From the NCBI GenBank assembly GCA_021813645.1, contig JAKAJW010000066.1:1-5140 (forward strand): a stretch of 5,140 bases of DNA, written 5' to 3'. The notes beneath the pieces were generated by a model. That model was not told the origin of the DNA, did no database searches, and worked only from the letters and a program-made list of their open reading frames with translations. The position numbers were made by a program, and so were the translations under genes. The DNA comes from Pseudomonadota bacterium. Lineage in GTDB: Bacteria; Pseudomonadota; Alphaproteobacteria; Rhodobacterales; Rhodobacteraceae. Positions 1 to 5,140 of the stretch are shown piece after piece. Position 1 is the first letter of the stretch. The number at the start of each line of letters is the position of its first letter.

Positions 1-2120
<2,120 letters not shown>

Positions 2121-2142
2121 TCGGCGCCGGACTGGCTTTTGG

Positions 2143-2173
2143 AAGGGCCCCCGCAAGGGGGCCTTTCTTTTTT
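2143..2173 (+). terminator. Intrinsic terminator of the rpoBC operon
   Basis: A 10-bp stem (2143-2152 with 2157-2166, one G-U wobble) is capped by a GCAA tetraloop of the GNRA type. It is followed by C and six T residues (2168-2173). It lies 22 nt after the rpoC stop codon and is the only textbook Rho-independent terminator in the window. It separates rpoC from the accessory genes downstream. Confidence 0.93.
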
Positions 2174-2211
2174 CCCAGGGCCTTGAGGGATTCCCCCGCA
2201 GCGGCCCGCGG

Positions 2212-2220
2212 TGCTAGGCT
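2212..2220 (+). promoter_or_regulatory. Candidate extended -10 promoter of the glycosyltransferase gene
   Basis: TGCTAGGCT reads as an extended -10: TG, one base, then TAGGCT, which has the T, A and final T of the consensus. It would start transcription near 2227, giving a leader of under 20 nt before the ATG at 2245. No good -35 sits 16-18 bp upstream; the TTGAGG at 2183-2188 is 26 bp away. The strong terminator just upstream makes some promoter here likely, but this assignment is inference from a short motif. Confidence 0.42.
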
Positions 2221-2232
2221 TGGCACGGCAGC

Positions 2233-2239
2233 AAGGAGG
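2233..2239 (+). promoter_or_regulatory. Ribosome binding site deciding the ATG start at 2245
   Basis: AAGGAGG is an almost perfect Shine-Dalgarno sequence. It leaves 5 nt before ATG 2245 but only 2 nt before the adjoining in-frame GTG at 2242, so the ATG is preferred. Confidence 0.8.
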
Positions 2240-2244
2240 CGGTG

Positions 2245-3057
2245 ATGGCACAGGCGCGGAACCGGATCGTGGGCCTGGTGCGGTTCTCCTATGCCGGCCT
2301 GTCCGGCTTCACCAAGATGCCCGAAGGCGATGCCGCCACGGCGGCCGCGCTGCTGGCCGACCCGGCCCGACTGGAGCGTCGCTTCCGGCTGTTCGAGGCG
2401 CTGTGCCTGCCGTCGCTGCTGGCACAGGACGAAGCCGGGTTCGAGACGATTTTCCTGACCGGCACCGGCCTGCCGGCGGCGGCGCGGGCGCGGCTGGAAG
2501 CGGCGGCGGCGCGGCTTGACGGGGCCCGGGTGATGGCCCTGCCGCCGATGTCGCATTACCAGGCGACCCAGGCGGCCTTCGCGCAGCTGCTCGGCGAGGC
2601 CGAGGGCTATCTGACCAGCTTCCGGTTGGACGACGACGACGCGCTCGACCGCGGCCATATCGCCCGGCTGAAGCGGCGCGCGGCGGCAATGATCGCCTTG
2701 CAAGAACCGGGCCGGCCCGTGGTCGTCGGTTCCAACCGCGGGTTTTTCCTAGAGATTTCCGCCCAGGGAAACCGTCTCTACGATGTGGTGGAGCGGACGC
2801 CGCTGGGGATTGGGTTGGCCATGGTGGCGCCGGTGCGCAGCCGGGAGAACATCTTCCGCCGCAACCACAGGCTTTTGCCGCAGTTCTACACCACCTTCAC
2901 CGAGGCGGAGACGCCGGCCTTCATCCGCAGCGTGCATCGCGACAATGACAGCGCGGCCCATGTGACCGGGGTGCAGGGCCAGATGAGCCAGGCCGAGATC
3001 GCGGCGGAGATCGGCCAGCGCTTTCCCTTCAGCGCCGAGGCGCTGCTGGCGCTCTGA
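2245..3057 (+). CDS. Putative glycosyltransferase, 'putative rhamnosyl transferase' family
   Basis: This is a 270-aa soluble protein with no signal peptide or membrane segment. It resembles the Rhodobacterales proteins annotated as putative rhamnosyl transferases (Pfam Rhamno_transf, from memory). Visible marks are an N-terminal beta strand IVGLVRFSY (residues 8-16) and a FRLFEALCLPSLLAQ segment (47-61) leading to FETIFLTGTGLP (66-77). The acidic motif RLDDDDAL (127-134) looks like the metal- and nucleotide-sugar-binding DXD of a GT-A fold. A later HRDNDS (231-236) is a candidate second active-site element. The middle (78-92) is alanine-rich and low in complexity. By family it should move a sugar from a nucleotide donor to a surface glycan or other acceptor in the cytoplasm. 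The actual donor and acceptor are unknown, and 'rhamnosyl' is a family name, not evidence. It follows the rpoC terminator by about 70 nt and has no pathway partners beside it. The start is set by the AAGGAGG site. Confidence 0.82.
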   Translation: MAQARNRIVGLVRFSYAGLSGFTKMPEGDAATAAALLADPARLERRFRLFEALCLPSLLAQDEAGFETIFLTGTGLPAAARARLEAAAARLDGARVMALPPMSHYQATQAAFAQLLGEAEGYLTSFRLDDDDALDRGHIARLKRRAAAMIALQEPGRPVVVGSNRGFFLEISAQGNRLYDVVERTPLGIGLAMVAPVRSRENIFRRNHRLLPQFYTTFTEAETPAFIRSVHRDNDSAAHVTGVQGQMSQAEIAAEIGQRFPFSAEALLAL

Positions 3058-3071
3058 CCCCTGGCGCTGGC

Positions 3072-3090
3072 ACAGGCGGCCTGTTAGCTC
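3072..3090 (+). promoter_or_regulatory. Candidate -10 element with a small hairpin upstream of the transporter gene
   Basis: TGTTAGCTC (3082-3090) resembles the TGCTAGGCT found before the preceding gene and sits 30 nt before the TTG start, against 33 nt there. It lacks the final T of a -10 hexamer and has no clear -35. It overlaps a 5-bp hairpin (ACAGG, CGG loop, CCTGT; 3072-3084) nested inside TGGCGC 3062-3067 paired with GCGCCA 3092-3097. The gap between the two genes is only 54 nt, so read-through from the glycosyltransferase promoter is an equally good explanation. Confidence 0.3.
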
Positions 3091-3099
3091 TGCGCCAAC

Positions 3100-3106
3100 G
3101 GGGAGG
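3100..3106 (+). promoter_or_regulatory. Ribosome binding site deciding the TTG start at 3112
   Basis: GGGGAGG stands 5 nt before TTG 3112, the same spacing as the site of the gene before it. The next in-frame ATGs (3148, 3160) have no purine-rich sequence in front and would remove part of the first membrane helix, so the rare TTG start is preferred. Confidence 0.75.
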
Positions 3107-3111
3107 CGGCC

Positions 3112-3999
3112 TTGGTTCTGAGCGACAACGCGCGCGGCGCGCTTTACATGTGCCTGGCGATGGCCTCCTTCACGCTGAACGACAGTTGCATGAAGGCGGT
3201 GACGGAACGTCTGCCGACCTTCGAGGCGGCGGCGCTGCGCGCGATGATGGTGGTGCCGGCGCTGATGCTGGTGGCGCATCGCCGCGGCGGGCTGCGGCTG
3301 CGGCTCGGCCCGGATGCGCCGACGGTCGGCTGGCGCTGCCTGGGCGAGGTGCTGAGCACGGTGCTCTATCTCTATGCGCTGAAGCATATGCCGCTCGCCA
3401 ATATCTCGGCGATCATGCAGTCGCTGCCCCTGGCGGTGACCCTGGCCGCGGCGCTTTTCCTTGGCGAGCCAATCGGTTGGCGCCGGGCGAGCGCGATCCT
3501 GGTGGGCTTCGCCGGGGTCATGCTGATCATCCGGCCGGGCGGCGAGGGCTTCGACCGCTGGTCGCTGCTGGCGCTGGCCTCGGTGGCGGCGGTGGTGCTG
3601 CGCGATCTGGCCTCGCGCCGGGTGTCGCGGGCGCTGCCCTCGGTGACGGTGGCGATCTGGTCGGCCGGCTCGGTGGGCGTGCTGTCGGTGCTGTCGGCCC
3701 CCTTCGCCGGCGGCTGGCCGCAGCCGACCGGCACCGAGGCGCTGTGGCTTCTCGCCGCGGCGAGCTGCCTGGTGGTGGGCTATATCACCAGCGTGGCGGC
3801 GATGCGGGTGGGCGAGGTCGGTTTCGTCGCGCCGTTCCGCTATACTTCGCTGATCTGGGCGATCGGGCTGGGCTGGCTGGTGTTCGACCAATTGCCGGGC
3901 CGGCTGACCTCGCTCGGCGCAGCGGTGGTGATCGCCACCGGCCTGTTCACCCTCTACCGCGAACGCCAGGCGCGCCGACAAGCCTTAGCGCGCGGTTAA
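3112..3999 (+). CDS. EamA/DMT-superfamily membrane transporter
   Basis: This is a 295-aa inner-membrane protein that reads as ten membrane helices, at about residues 8-25, 37-56, 72-90, 96-117, 124-141, 149-166, 176-197, 209-230, 237-257 and 264-282. It shows the two-fold EamA repeat: LGEP after helix 4 (117-120) corresponds to FDQLP after helix 9 (258-262). Each is followed by a short basic stretch and a Gly/Ala-rich helix. The opening GALYMCLAMASFTLNDSCMK is typical of alphaproteobacterial drug/metabolite transporters, and the tail (RERQARRQALARG) is basic and probably cytoplasmic. Members export or import small metabolites such as amino acids, S-adenosylmethionine or riboflavin; nothing here shows the substrate. 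Length is normal for the family. Translation starts at TTG on the strength of the GGGGAGG site. It may be co-transcribed with the glycosyltransferase 54 nt upstream, but the two have no evident shared function. Confidence 0.9.
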   Translation: MVLSDNARGALYMCLAMASFTLNDSCMKAVTERLPTFEAAALRAMMVVPALMLVAHRRGGLRLRLGPDAPTVGWRCLGEVLSTVLYLYALKHMPLANISAIMQSLPLAVTLAAALFLGEPIGWRRASAILVGFAGVMLIIRPGGEGFDRWSLLALASVAAVVLRDLASRRVSRALPSVTVAIWSAGSVGVLSVLSAPFAGGWPQPTGTEALWLLAAASCLVVGYITSVAAMRVGEVGFVAPFRYTSLIWAIGLGWLVFDQLPGRLTSLGAAVVIATGLFTLYRERQARRQALARG

Positions 4000-4001
4000 C
4001 G

Positions 4002-4019
4002 CGGCGCCCCGCGGCGCCG
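4002..4019. other. GC-rich hairpin just after the transporter stop codon
   Basis: CGGCGCC (4002-4008) pairs with GGCGCCG (4013-4019) around a CCGC loop, two bases after the TAA. There is no T-run directly after it; the nearest is four Ts at 4033-4036. It is therefore not a proper intrinsic terminator, but it could protect a 3' end or assist Rho-dependent ending. Confidence 0.45.
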
Positions 4020-4072
4020 GCGAAGCGGAAGATTTTCCCGCTAAGCGCCTGAAAAGCGGCCAAAAGCCGAAT

Positions 4073-4127
4073 ACCGATTTGACACCGATTTCGCACCGAT
4101 TTTACACCGACGTGCGACCGCCTGGCG
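4073..4127. repeat. Array of five 11-bp direct repeats, ACCG-headed
   Basis: ACCG occurs at 4073, 4084, 4095, 4106 and 4117, exactly 11 bp apart each time. The first three units share the 8-bp core ACCGATTT and differ only in the last three bases. The fourth and fifth (ACCGACGTGCG, ACCGCCTGGCG) are diverged. The unit length is close to one turn of DNA, so all copies face the same side of the helix. The array is AT-richer than its surroundings and lies about 190-240 bp upstream of the rpsL promoter. Confidence 0.85.
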
Positions 4128-4142
4128 GGGGCGAGATCGTGC

Positions 4143-4168
4143 GTCGGGATCGTGGGTCGGGATCGCGG
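4143..4168. repeat. Two tandem 13-bp repeats
   Basis: GTCGGGATCGTGG (4143-4155) is followed directly by GTCGGGATCGCGG (4156-4168), with one difference. A degenerate partial copy (GAGATCGTGC, 4133-4142) precedes them. The period differs from the 11-bp arrays on either side. Confidence 0.7.
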
Positions 4169-4246
4169 GGCGGACTGCCGCCCCTGACGCGGGAAGCGGC
4201 AGCGGCCGGGATCAGGCCGCGGGAAGGCCCCGGCAAACGCGCCGGC

Positions 4247-4312
4247 ACCGAGCCGGGACTGGGCTGCGACCGGGTTGCGACCGGAACGGAGCCGGGCCGA
4301 GATGGGGCTGGC
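4247..4312. repeat. Second, degenerate 11-bp repeat array abutting the rpsL -35 box
   Basis: Cut into 11-bp units from 4247, the sequence reads ACCGAGCCGGG, ACTGGGCTGCG, ACCGGGTTGCG, ACCGGAACGGA, GCCGGGCCGAG and ATGGGGCTGGC, and the -35 box begins two bases later. Units three and four are the clearest, sharing GCGACCGG at 4266-4273 and 4277-4284. The head ACCG and the tail TGCG also occur in the fourth unit of the upstream array. The composition is G/C-rich, so some similarity is expected by chance, and the outer units are weak. Confidence 0.55.
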
Positions 4313-4314
4313 TG

Positions 4315-4343
4315 TTGACATCCCCCGCGACTCCCAATATTAC
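4315..4343 (+). promoter_or_regulatory. Main promoter of the rpsL (str) operon
   Basis: TTGACA (4315-4320), a 17-bp spacer and TATTAC (4338-4343) form a near-consensus housekeeping sigma promoter. The -35 is perfect and the -10 matches at four of six positions, lacking the last T. A start near 4349-4351 is predicted. The six bases after the -10 (GCCGGC, 4344-4349) are all G or C. Such a discriminator is typical of stable-RNA and ribosomal-protein promoters under stringent (ppGpp) control. Confidence 0.87.
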
Positions 4344-4349
4344 GCCGGC

Positions 4350-4565
4350 ACTTCGGGCTTGGGGGGATTCCCCCTAGGCCCGAATGTCACGAACGGAAGT
4401 GGTCACGATCCGGGCCTCAAGGCCCCGATCCTCTGGAATTCCACCGCGTCGCCCTCGCAAAGGGCGTTTGCGGTTGTCTTGCTTTGCGGAAGGTCCGCCG
4501 AGCATGTCGAGAAGTGGCGCCCCAGAGGGGGCGAGTATTGACAGGCTGAACACGAGGTTAAGTGT
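4350..4565 (+). other. Long structured 5' leader of the rpsL mRNA
   Basis: About 216 nt lie between the predicted start site and the rpsL ATG. Consecutive stem-loops can be drawn. The first is 4352-4384 (15 bp). The second is 4407-4430, with 5 bp, a C-C mismatch and 4 bp. The third is 4450-4455 with 4461-4466 (6 bp). The fourth is 4486-4490 with 4494-4498 (5 bp). The fifth is 4518-4523 with 4528-4533 (6 bp, AGAG loop), ending 20 nt before the Shine-Dalgarno GAGG at 4554-4557. None has a T-tract, so no leader terminator is evident. A regulatory role such as ribosomal-protein binding, antitermination or mRNA stability is inference. Confidence 0.5.
4352..4384 (+). promoter_or_regulatory. 15-bp hairpin at the 5' end of the rpsL transcript
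   Basis: Bases 4352-4366 pair with 4370-4384 without a gap or mismatch around an ATT loop, using two G-U wobbles (4359-4377 and 4361-4375). The wobbles would be A-C mismatches in a minus-strand RNA, so the structure suits a plus-strand transcript. It starts about two bases after the predicted transcription start and has no following T-run, so it looks like a 5' stabiliser or protein-binding element, not a terminator. Confidence 0.7.
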
Positions 4566-4937
4566 ATGCCAACGATCCAACAGCTGATCCGCAAGCCGCG
4601 GCAGCCCAACGTCAGGAAGTCCAAGTCGCAGCACCTGGAATCCTGCCCGCAAAAGCGGGGCGTCTGCACCCGCGTCTACACCACCACGCCGAAGAAGCCG
4701 AACTCGGCTATGCGGAAGGTGGCGAAGGTGCGGTTGACCAACGGCTATGAGGTCATCAGCTACATCCCCGGCGAAAAGCACAACCTGCAGGAGCACTCCG
4801 TCGTGCTCATCCGCGGTGGCCGGGTGAAGGACCTTCCGGGCGTGCGCTACCACATCCTGCGCGGTGTGCTCGACACCCAGGGCGTGAAGGATCGCCGGCA
4901 GCGGCGTTCGAAGTACGGCGCGAAGCGGCCGAAGTGA
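4566..4937 (+). CDS. rpsL: 30S ribosomal protein S12
   Basis: S12 sits at the decoding centre of the small ribosomal subunit and helps control translational accuracy. The 123-aa product is full length for alphaproteobacteria, ending in KRPK. It carries the conserved blocks CPQKRGVCTRVYTTTPKKPNS (27-47, written here as two joined motifs, CPQKRG and VCTRVYTTTPKKPNS) and LIRGGRVKDLPGVRYH (81-96). The residues whose change gives streptomycin resistance in other bacteria are wild type: Lys43, Lys44, Lys88 and Pro91. Asp89, the site of RimO methylthiolation in E. coli, is present. The start ATG has GAGG (4554-4557) 8 nt upstream and gives the standard MPTIQQLIRKPR N-terminus. It is the first gene of the str operon, driven by the promoter at 4315-4343, with rpsG 11 nt downstream. 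Confidence 0.99.
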   Translation: MPTIQQLIRKPRQPNVRKSKSQHLESCPQKRGVCTRVYTTTPKKPNSAMRKVAKVRLTNGYEVISYIPGEKHNLQEHSVVLIRGGRVKDLPGVRYHILRGVLDTQGVKDRRQRRSKYGAKRPK

Positions 4938-4948
4938 GGAGATAGCAG

Positions 4949-5140
4949 ATGTCCCGTCGTCACGCTGCCGAGAAGCGCGAAGTTCTCCCCGATGCCAAGT
5001 TCGGCGATCGGGTGCTGACCAAATTCATGAACAACCTGATGGTCGACGGCAAGAAGTCGGTCGCCGAGCGGATCGTCTACGAAGCGCTCGACCGGGTGCA
5101 GAACCGTCTGAAGCGCCAGCCGATCGAGGCTTTCCACGAG
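4949..5140 (+). CDS. rpsG: 30S ribosomal protein S7 (3' partial)
   Basis: The first 64 codons of S7 are present and the gene runs off the right edge. S7 binds the 3' major domain of 16S rRNA, nucleates assembly of the 30S head and lies near the E-site exit. MSRRHAAEKREVLPD, KFGDRVLTKFMNNLMVDGKK and the AERIVYEAL helix match the family from residue 1. The start ATG is supported by GAGGAG (4936-4941), which overlaps the rpsL TGA stop codon and leaves 7 nt before the ATG. Only 11 nt separate the two genes, so translation is probably coupled. In E. coli the S7 operator occupies a much longer rpsL-rpsG gap, which is missing here. fusA and tuf are the expected next genes. Confidence 0.98.
   Translation, partial: MSRRHAAEKREVLPDAKFGDRVLTKFMNNLMVDGKKSVAERIVYEALDRVQNRLKRQPIEAFHE

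Larger units (their letters stand above)
4000..4314. other. Repeat-rich intergenic region upstream of the str operon
   Basis: This stretch of 315 bases has no convincing gene. The only sizeable plus-strand reading frame starts at TTG 4079, lacks a Shine-Dalgarno site and encodes repeat-derived low-complexity protein. The region holds a GC hairpin just after the transporter stop, two arrays of 11-bp direct repeats and a pair of 13-bp repeats. Short GC-rich stem-loops are also present, for example 4202-4207 with 4215-4220 and 4230-4234 with 4241-4245. No intrinsic terminator with a T-tract is seen for the transporter transcript. Confidence 0.7.

Noticed and set aside
2464..2519. GCG/GCC-rich low-complexity tract as a microsatellite
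   Set aside because: It encodes an alanine-rich helix within the glycosyltransferase, and the repeat is imperfect and explained by codon bias.
4002..4042. Intrinsic terminator for the transporter gene
   Set aside because: Hairpins exist at 4002-4019 and weakly at 4024-4042, but neither is followed directly by a T-tract.
4079..4318. Possible 79-codon gene in the intergenic region
   Set aside because: It starts at TTG without a Shine-Dalgarno site, encodes low-complexity Gly/Arg-rich protein made from the DNA repeats, and runs into the rpsL -35 box.
4434..4443. Perfect palindrome TGGAATTCCA as an operator
   Set aside because: A single 10-bp palindrome, which contains an EcoRI site, is not enough to call a regulator site, and it lies inside a structured leader.
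4538..4564. Second TTGACA (4538-4543) just before rpsL as an internal promoter
   Set aside because: No acceptable -10 lies 16-18 bp downstream. The best match, TAAGTG at 15 bp, would place the start site inside rpsL beyond its ATG.

Overview
The window is high-GC chromosomal DNA from an alphaproteobacterium, most likely of the order Rhodobacterales. The evidence is the wording of the RpoC, S12 and S7 proteins, the 123-residue S12 ending in KRPK, a Rhodobacterales-type glycosyltransferase with an RLDDDDAL motif, strong G/C third-position bias, and the order rpoC, then rpsL, then rpsG. All genes lie on the plus strand. The genus cannot be decided from what is here.

Positions 1-2120 are the C-terminal half of rpoC (RNA polymerase beta'), cut by the window's left edge. 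A clear intrinsic terminator (2143-2173) closes the rpoBC operon. Two accessory genes follow: a 270-aa putative glycosyltransferase of the 'putative rhamnosyl transferase' family (2245-3057) and a 295-aa EamA/DMT-family membrane transporter that starts at TTG (3112-3999). Each has a strong Shine-Dalgarno sequence five bases before its start. Each also has a TG(C/T)TAG element about 30 bases upstream that could be an extended -10, so they may be separate transcription units.

Positions 4000-4314 hold no convincing gene. This stretch is full of short repeats: an array of 11-bp units (ACCGATTT core), a pair of 13-bp units, and a second, more degenerate 11-bp array that runs up to the -35 box of the next promoter. 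The promoter is near-canonical (TTGACA, 17 bp, TATTAC; 4315-4343) with an all-G/C discriminator. It is predicted to make an rpsL mRNA with a leader of about 216 nt. That leader opens with a 15-bp hairpin almost at the transcript's 5' end and contains four further stem-loops. Next come rpsL (S12, 4566-4937) and, 11 nt later, the first 64 codons of rpsG (S7), cut by the right edge. They begin a str-type operon that would normally continue into fusA and tuf.

The coding content is ordinary core transcription and translation machinery with two unrelated accessory genes between the two operons. I see no evidence of an undescribed multi-gene system. The least explained part is the control region of the str operon: helically phased 11-bp repeats upstream of the promoter and a structured leader downstream of it. 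The E. coli-type S7 operator between rpsL and rpsG has no room to exist here.
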